Assembly: GCA_934654815.1 (NCBI GenBank)
Contig: CAKUGU010000004.1
Span: forward strand, 1-64,000
Source: an uncultured Ellagibacter sp.
GTDB taxonomy: Bacteria > Actinomycetota > Coriobacteriia > Coriobacteriales > Eggerthellaceae
Direction: 5' to 3'
Length of the DNA: 64,000 nt
Of the stretch, positions 35,405-42,423 are shown piece by piece. Position 1 is the first letter of the stretch. Each line of letters opens with the position of its first letter. The translations under genes and the position numbers were made by a program. The notes below the pieces were generated by a model that was given only the letters and a program-made list of their open reading frames with translations, did no database searches and was not told where the DNA came from.

Positions 35405-36418
35405 CTATGCACCGCCGCCCTGCGAGGCGCTCGGAATCGAAACGCCGATGCTGGCCCAACTGACGGGCTGCGTGGTGCCCTTGCGGTAGAAGGTGATGAT
35501 CTGCGAGCCAGGGTCCATGGTGAAGGTAGCGGAATTGTCTTGGATGCTCGCCCCAGGATGATTCGCCTTGAAGAATGGGTCGAGCTCGACCCCCGATCCC
35601 CACGTGAGCGTAACCTGGGCTTGTATACCTGTGACGGTCACACGGTAGTTGTAGGCATCGAAATCGCGGATGTCTGATTTCTCGTCAACCCATTCGCCCG
35701 AGACGCCGGATGCCGTGACCTCGGCGCGCTCGGCAGGCGTGATCTTCGCCGCAAGCCATTTAAGATTGGTGCCGGGACTATTCGCGCCCACCTTCGCTTT
35801 GATGGTGAACGAAGCCTGATTGAGCCTCGCTTTGGGCAACGTGACCGTATAGGTGTACAGCGTCGCCTGGCGAGCGCCGAAGGTGAGGACTTCGCCGTCT
35901 TTCGAGATAGACGGGCTTACATTCCATTCGTCCGCATCCACGCCGCTCGCATCAATCGTCAGCGTCGCGTTGACTTCCTTGTCGTTGACCTTGTTCGCGT
36001 CGCCGAGCAGGTAGTTGTAGATGCGGAACGTGAAGGAGCACGTCTCGCCGTCGCCGCTCGTGTCGACGACCACGCTGCGCTCGGCGATATCGCCATCGGT
36101 GAGGTTTTCGCTCGTGTAGCCCGTAAGCAGGTCCGATGCGAAGAGCGCCTGCGATGTGCCGGAAACTGCCACCGATTTGAGGAAGTCGCCCGCCAGGTAG
36201 GCGGTATAGGTAAGGTAGGTGCCCGCCGCCAACGCCACGATGCAGAGCAGAGCCGCCACAGCCCACAAGCCCTTACGCACTTGGGGCTTCGAGCCGAGAG
36301 CGCGCTTGCAAGAGGAGGGGGCCGCGGTCGATGCCCCTTCGGCGTTCACTTCCGAAATCGGCTGTTGGCAGGCGATTTCCTGAGCGCTATCCAGTTGCTT
36401 GTTTCCGTCTGTCGGCAT
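35405..36418 (-). CDS. Cluster exported/membrane protein C (divergent TasA-like)
   Basis: 337 residues. About 50 cytosolic residues, a helix at about 51-72, then the outside domain; the helix end reads GTYLTYTAYLAGD rather than T-Y-A-W-F. The beta-rich exterior has FTFRIYNYLLGDANKV and TITGIQAQVTL-like strands. GGAGGGG precedes the ATG. Its stop codon is 3 bases before the giant protein's first ATG, so the two are co-translated and it may be the giant's partner or anchor. No database family was recognised. Confidence 0.6.
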   Translation of the reverse strand: MPTDGNKQLDSAQEIACQQPISEVNAEGASTAAPSSCKRALGSKPQVRKGLWAVAALLCIVALAAGTYLTYTAYLAGDFLKSVAVSGTSQALFASDLLTGYTSENLTDGDIAERSVVVDTSGDGETCSFTFRIYNYLLGDANKVNDKEVNATLTIDASGVDADEWNVSPSISKDGEVLTFGARQATLYTYTVTLPKARLNQASFTIKAKVGANSPGTNLKWLAAKITPAERAEVTASGVSGEWVDEKSDIRDFDAYNYRVTVTGIQAQVTLTWGSGVELDPFFKANHPGASIQDNSATFTMDPGSQIITFYRKGTTQPVSWASIGVSIPSASQGGGA

Positions 36419-36439
36419 GCGGCGTTCCCCTCCTTTCCT

Positions 36440-37264
36440 CTAGTTAGCGGTATTCGCACTCGCGGCACGAGCGATCAGATAGACCATGTCAGTCTCTTTG
36501 GCGTTCGAGACGGTCGATTTGGCCCCGGTTGAATCGCTCACCGTCACATCCCCAGGATTCCACGTGCATTCAATGATGAAGTTGGTGGCGTCGGCAGCCG
36601 GGTCGGTATCAGCGATATAGCCGTCGAGCTCGGACTTCGCGAAGCTATGGTAGCGATAGAGCGGACGGGCGTTTTGCTGAACGTTCTTATATTGTTGGAA
36701 GGTAGGGTCGTTTTCCTCGAGCTCTTTCGCGAGAGAGTCGTCGCCGGCCTTCACCGGGTTGATCAGCGTGAAGCCGATGGGGTCGCCTTTCTTGGTCCAC
36801 GCATAGGGGTTCGATCCGTTGAGGACGACCACGTCGCCCGTGCGCTGCTCCGTGGTGTCGGTCACGCGGTACACGTTGATCTTCAGCCCCTTGATGTTCG
36901 TGGTGTTCGCCAGCTGAAGCTCGAAGGCCTGGCCGCCAAGGTTTTTCCCGTCCTGGTCGGCGGTATTGCTCTTCACGCAGAACGCGCGGCGAATGGTCAC
37001 CGTGCCGTCGTCGTTCTTCACATCGCGGTTCTCGTCGTACGAGATTTCAATAGGCTCGATCGCCGTCTGGTTCGGGCCCATGATCTTGAGGTCAGCGGGC
37101 TTTTGGACCTTACCCACCGTCGAGAGGCTCTTGCTGCCCACGAACCACGTGAGCGAAAGCCCGATGGCCAAGACAATGGCGGCCACGACGGCGAGAACCG
37201 CAAGAACCCGGCGCGAGCGCTTCTCGCGCGCTTCGTCGATATTGAGGCAAGGCCGAGCGCTCAT
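36440..37264 (-). CDS. Cluster exported/membrane protein B (divergent TasA-like)
   Basis: 274 residues. Positively charged start, helix at about 20-41 ending in SLTWF (37-41), then VGSKSLSTVGKV, which resembles the beginning of mature SipW substrates. The outside part is beta-rich, with LKINVYRVTDTTEQR and FIIECTWNPGD. ATGA overlap with the preceding gene. There is no IWLEG motif. Function is unknown; export and matrix role are inferred from context. Confidence 0.6.
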   Translation of the reverse strand: MSARPCLNIDEAREKRSRRVLAVLAVVAAIVLAIGLSLTWFVGSKSLSTVGKVQKPADLKIMGPNQTAIEPIEISYDENRDVKNDDGTVTIRRAFCVKSNTADQDGKNLGGQAFELQLANTTNIKGLKINVYRVTDTTEQRTGDVVVLNGSNPYAWTKKGDPIGFTLINPVKAGDDSLAKELEENDPTFQQYKNVQQNARPLYRYHSFAKSELDGYIADTDPAADATNFIIECTWNPGDVTVSDSTGAKSTVSNAKETDMVYLIARAASANTAN

Positions 37265-38304
37265 TGCTGGCCCCCGCCCTGTTGGCCCTCATCCTCTTGG
37301 GAGGCGATCTTTTCTTCGGAAGTGATGCGAAGCTGGATATACTGGACGGTCTTGCCGATGTACTCGTCAGCGTTGTTGTAAAGCGTTGTGCAGGTGTCCA
37401 TGGCGGCAGAAGACATGCTAGCGGAAACTTCGGGGGCGTTTGCGGCGGACACCTCGCCCGCCATGCCGTAGAAGTACTTCGTCTTGGTTTCGGGGGCATT
37501 CATGCTCTCGTGAAGGGAAAGATAGTCAGCGTCTGTGGGCGACACGAAGAGATTCTCGTAGTAGTTCGTGTGGTCAGTGAGAACGCAGTTTTGGAAGTAC
37601 TCGGGCCAGACCCAGTAGATGGCGACGGGCACCGACTCGGTCGTGGCGGTCGAGCCGTCCTTGCAGAACTGGGCCCTCGGAATCGTTATCGTCCCGTCCA
37701 CCACACGACCGGAGTAGAAGCCGCCAGCGTCCTTACCGGTGAAAAAGAGCACGTGGCCTTCGACCAGGCCGGCGTCGGTGGAGTCAGTTGCGGTGTTCGA
37801 CGTGGAGCCGTCTTTCATCTTGAGCACGCGCGAAAGGGTGAGCGTGACATCGTTCAAGTCGGAGGCGATCGGCGTGACCGTGAGCGCGATCTGCCCGCGC
37901 GCGCCAGGGTAGATGGAGCCCGCAGTGTCGTTGTTGAGGTTGGAACCCAGCGTGACGATCATGGAGTCAGAGGTGTCCAGGCCGGCGAGCTCTTTCTTTT
38001 CCTCGTCCGTCCGCTCAGCGCGTTCGTAATAGCCGACCTGGTCGTTCGCAGCGGCGCCCGTCACGGTCACAGCATAGCGATCGGCTTGCGCGCTGAGGCC
38101 TGCTGAAGTTGCCAGCACGCGGTTATTGCTGGCGAACCACGCCAAACATGCAAGAAGGACGGCGACAACAGCAAGCACGAACAGGCCGGACATCGCGAAG
38201 CGCTTCCAGAACGACTTCAGCGTCTGTGTGTGCTCGTCGGCGACTGCGCGATAGTCCTCCCCCGTTTTCGCCTGATCGTCGGTATGTGTCCAGCCGTTCG
38301 CCAT
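37261..38304 (-). CDS. Cluster exported/membrane protein A (divergent TasA-like)
   Basis: 347 residues from the ATG at 38304 (AGGTGGG nine bases upstream; a TTG two codons earlier is possible). Cytosolic 37 residues, helix at about 38-57 ending in CLAWF (53-57), then ASNNRVLATSAGLSAQAD, close to the start of the mature candidate major subunit at 12681. The exterior has VAIYWVWPEYFQNC in a position like the IWLEG strand. The Gln/Gly-rich tail is GQQGGGQQ. It is the first gene of the whole cluster, behind an inverted repeat. Confidence 0.62.
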   Translation of the reverse strand: MANGWTHTDDQAKTGEDYRAVADEHTQTLKSFWKRFAMSGLFVLAVVAVLLACLAWFASNNRVLATSAGLSAQADRYAVTVTGAAANDQVGYYERAERTDEEKKELAGLDTSDSMIVTLGSNLNNDTAGSIYPGARGQIALTVTPIASDLNDVTLTLSRVLKMKDGSTSNTATDSTDAGLVEGHVLFFTGKDAGGFYSGRVVDGTITIPRAQFCKDGSTATTESVPVAIYWVWPEYFQNCVLTDHTNYYENLFVSPTDADYLSLHESMNAPETKTKYFYGMAGEVSAANAPEVSASMSSAAMDTCTTLYNNADEYIGKTVQYIQLRITSEEKIASQEDEGQQGGGQQ

Positions 38305-38361
38305 ATGCAAGTCCCACCTGGGAAAACGCCCTTTCTATTCCGCTTCGCGCTGGCGCGCGAA

Positions 38362-38392
38362 ATGATAGAGTTTAACTAGATTATTCTATCAT
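38362..38392 (-). promoter_or_regulatory. Inverted repeat upstream of the surface-fibre cluster
   Basis: ATGATAGA (38362-38369) is mirrored as TCTATCAT (38385-38392) with a 15-base AT-rich centre, a striking AT island in GC-rich DNA, 58 bases before the first cluster gene. On the minus strand a TTGATG and TAAACT could form a short-spaced promoter. An operator role is inferred. Confidence 0.45.
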
Positions 38393-38508
38393 CAAAGGCC
38401 CCTCGCCTAGCTGGCAAACAATATCTTCGGAATAGAAAAACCGCAGTTGAAACGGCAGATTGTCCCAGGAACGCCATCACCGCCCGAGGACGTGCGAGAG
38501 TCAGCGGG

Positions 38509-39159
38509 TTATTCGCGCATTCTGCGACGAGCTATCGCGAACGCGATCGCCACCGCGACAAGCGCGCCCGAGGTGTCGACGGCGACGTCGAAGGGCTGAC
38601 CGCAGCGGCCGGCGACGAAGAGCTGGTGGAATTCGTCCAAGCACGCGTAGAGAAACGCGAACGCGACGGCGACTGCCGCTTGAGGAAGCAGAGCGTGGGA
38701 CGTGCGTGAAGCAGGCCGCATCGCGTGGGCACGAGGTGCGCGTGAGGCGGACGCGGTTGCGCCCTGCGAGCCCGCACCCCCATCGACGGTGGTCGCGACA
38801 CGCCGGCCCGCAGGCACGGCCGGATTCGCAAACGCACCCGAGCGCGCATGCCCTCGGCGCACTTGAAGCGCCTTCCCCACCTGGTGGAACGTCGCGAACG
38901 CGAGCAACCCCAGCACGGCGTACTCGCTAAAGTGAGCGGCCTTGCGCACCGGGAAGCTCAGGCTTTCCACGAACGCGAGCTGGTCGGCGGGCGAAAGGTC
39001 GGAGAACCCCGGCCAAAACGTGTTCGCGAACCACGCGGTCACGCCGTCGGAAAGCCCCATCGACGCCGTACCGTCGTTAGCTGACATGCAGAAGATGAAC
39101 ACCGCCCACCCCGCGAGCGCAACGCAGCAAATGACGAGCCTCGTCACCTGTTTGCACAC
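38509..39159 (-). CDS. VanZ-like membrane protein
   Basis: 216 residues from a GTG at 39159; a TTG at 39237 is another possible start, and neither has a clear Shine-Dalgarno. VanZ signatures are present: KAAHFSEYAVLGLLAF and YACLDEFHQLFVAGR followed by DVAVDTSGA. A long Arg/Ala-rich loop interrupts the usual compact fold (about residues 95-150). VanZ of Tn1546 gives low-level teicoplanin resistance; most chromosomal relatives have unknown roles at the envelope. It lies just downstream of thrH and is not obviously part of the surface cluster. Confidence 0.8.
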   Translation of the reverse strand: MCKQVTRLVICCVALAGWAVFIFCMSANDGTASMGLSDGVTAWFANTFWPGFSDLSPADQLAFVESLSFPVRKAAHFSEYAVLGLLAFATFHQVGKALQVRRGHARSGAFANPAVPAGRRVATTVDGGAGSQGATASASRAPRAHAMRPASRTSHALLPQAAVAVAFAFLYACLDEFHQLFVAGRCGQPFDVAVDTSGALVAVAIAFAIARRRMRE

Positions 39160-39238
39160 GTCAACGGCTGAATCGCGCTCGGAAGCGCGCGCCGGCTCCG
39201 CACTTGCGCACCTGTGCCCGCGGCGATCCGTTCCCAAG

Positions 39239-39838
39239 TTAGAGCGCACGCTCGATCGCCTCGAGAAGCTCGTCGTATTCCTCGAGCGCCTCGATGTCGG
39301 GGTTCTCGGCGCGAATGGCATCCGAGCTCTTGAAGAGCCAGCCCGCCTTGCTCGCGCGGATCATGCCGAGGTCGTTGTACGAGTCGCCCGAGGCAATGGT
39401 GTCGCACCCGCACGCGTGCAGGGCGTTCACGGTGGTGAGCTTGGTCTGCTCGCAGCGCATCGTGTAGCCGATGATCGTGCCGTCTTCGGCGACTTCGAGC
39501 GAGTTGCAGAGGATCGTCGGCCAGCCGAGCTTTTTCATAAGCGGACGCGCGAACTGCTCAAACGTGTCGGAAATGATGATGACCTGCGTCTTCTCGCGCA
39601 GCGCGTCGAGGAACTCGCGCGCACCCGGCATAGGGTCGATCGTCTCGATGACCTTCTGGATTTCCGCAAGGCCCAGGCCGTGCTCGCGCAGGATGGCAAG
39701 GCGGTACTCCATGAGCTTGTCGTAGTCCGGCTCGTCGCGCGTGGTGCGCTCGAGCTCGGGGATGTCGCTCGCCTTCGCGAACGCGATCCAAATCTCGGGG
39801 ACGAGCACGCCTTCCAAATCCAAGCAAACCACGTTCAT
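39239..39838 (-). CDS. thrH: Bifunctional phosphoserine phosphatase / homoserine phosphotransferase ThrH
   Basis: 199 residues. HAD-superfamily phosphatase with the ThrH-specific start CLDLEGVLVPEIWIAFA (nucleophile D7), motif II IIISDTFEQF and the late SGDSYNDLGM. The closest fit I recall is Pseudomonas aeruginosa ThrH, which dephosphorylates phosphoserine and can pass the phosphate to homoserine. The ATG at 39838 matches the family start. Together with the 2-hydroxyacid dehydrogenase upstream it could supply a serine pathway step; that link is an inference. Confidence 0.9.
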   Translation of the reverse strand: MNVVCLDLEGVLVPEIWIAFAKASDIPELERTTRDEPDYDKLMEYRLAILREHGLGLAEIQKVIETIDPMPGAREFLDALREKTQVIIISDTFEQFARPLMKKLGWPTILCNSLEVAEDGTIIGYTMRCEQTKLTTVNALHACGCDTIASGDSYNDLGMIRASKAGWLFKSSDAIRAENPDIEALEEYDELLEAIERAL

Positions 39839-39922
39839 GGGAAACCCTTTCTCGCATCGTCGACGGCGCGCCGCGGGAAAGCCGAGGCGCTGCCCCGGCG
39901 CGCTTTTCCTGAGCATCCTACC

Positions 39923-40891
39923 CTAGTCGAACACCTCGGGGTTCAGGCAATCGGTTGGACGGCGCCCGCACACCACGTCGATGGCACTTCTCATGGTGCG
40001 CTCGCGCAGCTCGCGGCCCGATTCCTCCGACCAGTACGCCGCGTGCGAGGTGAGCACCGTGTGCGGGGCGTGCAGAAGCAGATGTGTGGGATTCACGGGC
40101 TCGTCCTCGAACACATCGATGCCCGCGCCCCACAGGCGTCCCTCTTCGAGCGCTTGCGCGAGCGCGAGCGTGTCAATGACCGCGCCGCGCGCCGTGTTCA
40201 CCACCACCGCACCCGGCTTCATGGTCGCGATGCGCTCGGCCGAAAGCAGATGGTGCGTCTCGGGCGTGAGCGCGGTGTGGAAGCTCACGACGTCCGAGGC
40301 GCGCAGAAGCTCCTCGTATTCCAGGATGTCGTAGCCTTCGGGCGTGCGGCGCCCCGGCACGAGCGAGCGCGACGAGCACACCACGCGAAACCCGAGGCCG
40401 GCCGCCTTGCGCGCCGTCGCGCGGCCGATCTCCCCCATTCCAACCACGCCGAAGGTGCGCCCGCGCACCTGGCCGAGCGGACGGCGACGAGCGTAATCCC
40501 AGGTCCCGCGGCGCATGTCGGCATCGATCTCGTTGATGCGGCGCAGTACGCAGAGCGCGAGCGCGATGGCATGGTCGCTCACCACCTCGGTGCCGTAGCC
40601 GGGAGCTGTGCACACGGCGACCTTGTGGTCGGTCGCGGCGGCAAGGTCGATCGAGTCGTAGCCCACACCCGTGCGGCTCACCACCTTGAGCCGGGGCGCG
40701 AGCGCCTCGAACACGCACCGCGGGAAGTTCGCGTACGAGGTGACGATGCCGTCGGCGTCCGCGGCGTTGCGGATGACCGCGTCGGCGTCGCGCTCATGGA
40801 ACACCGCGATGTCCACGCCCGCCTCGCGCGCGAGGCGCTCCTCGAAGTCGGAATTCTCGAAATCGTTGTCGACCACCACGATCTTGGGCAT
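39923..40891 (-). CDS. D-isomer-specific 2-hydroxyacid dehydrogenase
   Basis: 322 residues from the ATG at 40891 (AAGGCGG upstream). NAD-binding GMGEIGRATARKA; catalytic Arg in NTARGAVID, and His in LTSHAAYWSEES. The substrate loop SRTGVGYDSIDL is like phosphoglycerate/hydroxypyruvate dehydrogenases. It lacks the regulatory ACT domain of full-length SerA. Physiological substrate is not determined; 3-phosphoglycerate, glyoxylate or hydroxypyruvate are possible. Confidence 0.87.
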   Translation of the reverse strand: MPKIVVVDNDFENSDFEERLAREAGVDIAVFHERDADAVIRNAADADGIVTSYANFPRCVFEALAPRLKVVSRTGVGYDSIDLAAATDHKVAVCTAPGYGTEVVSDHAIALALCVLRRINEIDADMRRGTWDYARRRPLGQVRGRTFGVVGMGEIGRATARKAAGLGFRVVCSSRSLVPGRRTPEGYDILEYEELLRASDVVSFHTALTPETHHLLSAERIATMKPGAVVVNTARGAVIDTLALAQALEEGRLWGAGIDVFEDEPVNPTHLLLHAPHTVLTSHAAYWSEESGRELRERTMRSAIDVVCGRRPTDCLNPEVFD

Positions 40892-40941
40892 CTCATGCCG
40901 CCTTTCTCGTCGTCTTTCCGTGTATCTCGTTCGTCTATCTT

Positions 40942-41826
40942 TCACGTACGTCGAAACCGCGCACCAGCAGCCTCCCCCGTCGGTTCCGGATCGTTTCGTG
41001 CAGGCAGGGATGCGCGGCGAAACACCAGGTAGGCGTTCAGGCTTCCCGTGCGCCCGTCCGCCTCGAAGCGCGCGACGGGCTCCGCTTTCCCCTCGACGCT
41101 CGCCACGAGAGCATCCGCTTCCTGCCGGGTGTAGCTATGGCAGTACCGGTACGCTCCCGGCTTGTTCTGCCACCCGAGCAGGTAGTCGCCCGCGTCGAGC
41201 TGCGGAAGCCCGAGCTCGGCTCGGGCACGCGCGTCGGTTTCGCGCGCCCGTCGCGCCAGATCAGGGCTGTTCGCGAACTGCCAGAGCGAAACGACGATGG
41301 CACCGCCGGGACGAACACCACTGACGAGCGCACGCAAAAGTTCCTCGCGAGCGGGCATCGTCGGCACATGGTGGAAAAACCCGAAGCAGACGGCGAGGTC
41401 GGCAAGCGGATCGTCTTGGAACGCCGCGGCAAGTGCGTGCCGTCGGCCTTCTTCCAAGAGCGCGCCCGCAATGTCGATCCCCGTGAAGCGCACCGTCGAC
41501 ACGCGTTTCGACACGGCGACGGAATCGTCCGCGCCCGGCGCTTCCCCATGTTCGGCGCCCTCTGCAAGCGCAGGGCAGTTGTCCACGGCGCGATAGTCGA
41601 AGGAGCGCCCCGGGTAGCGAGTCTCGAGGAAATCGAGGAAACGCATGTTGCCGCAAGCAACATCGAGCACGTGGGCAGGCGGCTTATTCATCGTGAATCC
41701 CGCCTGGTCAAGCGCGCGTTCCCACCCTGCCCACGCGCTGTGGCGCGTCGAGGAGAATGAGGTCGCGTTGTCGCGGTAGAAGGCGGAGGTTATGTCGCAA
41801 AGCGCGCGCGCTGTTTCGGTGTTCAT
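40942..41826 (-). CDS. Class I SAM-dependent methyltransferase, substrate unknown
   Basis: 294 residues from the ATG at 41826. ATGs at 41832 and 41841 are also in frame, and a TACAAT just upstream at 41842-41847 (minus strand) suggests a near-leaderless transcript. SAM-binding HVLDVACGNMRFLDFL, acidic loop FDYRAVDNC, motif LAVCFGFFHHVP and GGAIVVSLWQF fit a small-molecule or tRNA methyltransferase of the class seen beside Trm9/ABH8-type enzymes. The C-terminal ALVASVEGKAEPVARF is less conserved. No neighbour hints at its substrate. Confidence 0.75.
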   Translation of the reverse strand: MNTETARALCDITSAFYRDNATSFSSTRHSAWAGWERALDQAGFTMNKPPAHVLDVACGNMRFLDFLETRYPGRSFDYRAVDNCPALAEGAEHGEAPGADDSVAVSKRVSTVRFTGIDIAGALLEEGRRHALAAAFQDDPLADLAVCFGFFHHVPTMPAREELLRALVSGVRPGGAIVVSLWQFANSPDLARRARETDARARAELGLPQLDAGDYLLGWQNKPGAYRYCHSYTRQEADALVASVEGKAEPVARFEADGRTGSLNAYLVFRRASLPARNDPEPTGEAAGARFRRT

Positions 41827-42423
41827 AGGCATCGCGAGCATTGTAGCGCAAGAGCGCTGCCAGAGATGCAGCCGGGAGACGCCGATGGGGAAGCGCAACG
41901 CACTCTGGCCCGCAGTTCATCGGCTCGGCGGCCCCGCAAAGTCGCCGGCATCTCGCCCTTGAGCGAATCGCATGCCGAGAGCACCGACCCCCTTTCCCGA
42001 TGGCAAGGAATAACAGGTTTGCAGGCGAAACTTGCGTTTTTGGTGCCCGAAATGGCAAGTTGCGACGCTTTTGCAAACCCGTCACAGCCCGCCATTTCGG
42101 GCACCAAAAACGCACTCTCGTTTGCAAAAGCGTCGCAGGATGCCAAATGGGGCACAAGACTCTCTTGTCCCGCCCGCCAGTGCCCAGCCGCGCAACCGCT
42201 TCAGCAACATCCCTCCCCGCCTGTGCCCGCCCGTTCTCGCGCGCGGCTCCCCGTTCCCAAGCCCGCAAAGCGTCCCGCGAAAACCCAGCGAGCGCGCTCA
42301 TGCAAGGTCGCAAGGCCTCCCCTTGCACCCGAAGCCACCGCCCTCGGTGCGCGCACCTCGCTCTCACTCCCCCCTCGCGCCCAGACCTCGCACCCGGAGT
42401 CGCGAACCCCTCGTGCGCCGCTC
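41827..42423. other. 597-base intergenic region with repeat array
   Basis: Between the methyltransferase start and the LuxR-type regulator's stop. It holds the 51-base-period repeat at about 42000-42160. The rest is pyrimidine-rich on the plus strand; I see no gene or structured RNA there. Short frames across the repeats (for example 41823-42155 on the minus strand) are products of the repeat units. Confidence 0.65.
42018..42160. repeat. Intergenic repeat array, 51-base period, alternating orientation (copy B)
   Basis: TTTGCA cores at 42018, 42070 and 42121 are spaced 52 and 51 bases apart. A 23-base block at 42034-42056 recurs perfectly inverted at 42091-42113, and the 18-base TGCGACGCTTTTGCAAAC (42061-42078) recurs inverted at 42120-42137. 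Parts match copy A near 7.4 kb. Such arrays can fold into long hairpins in RNA. Confidence 0.7.
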
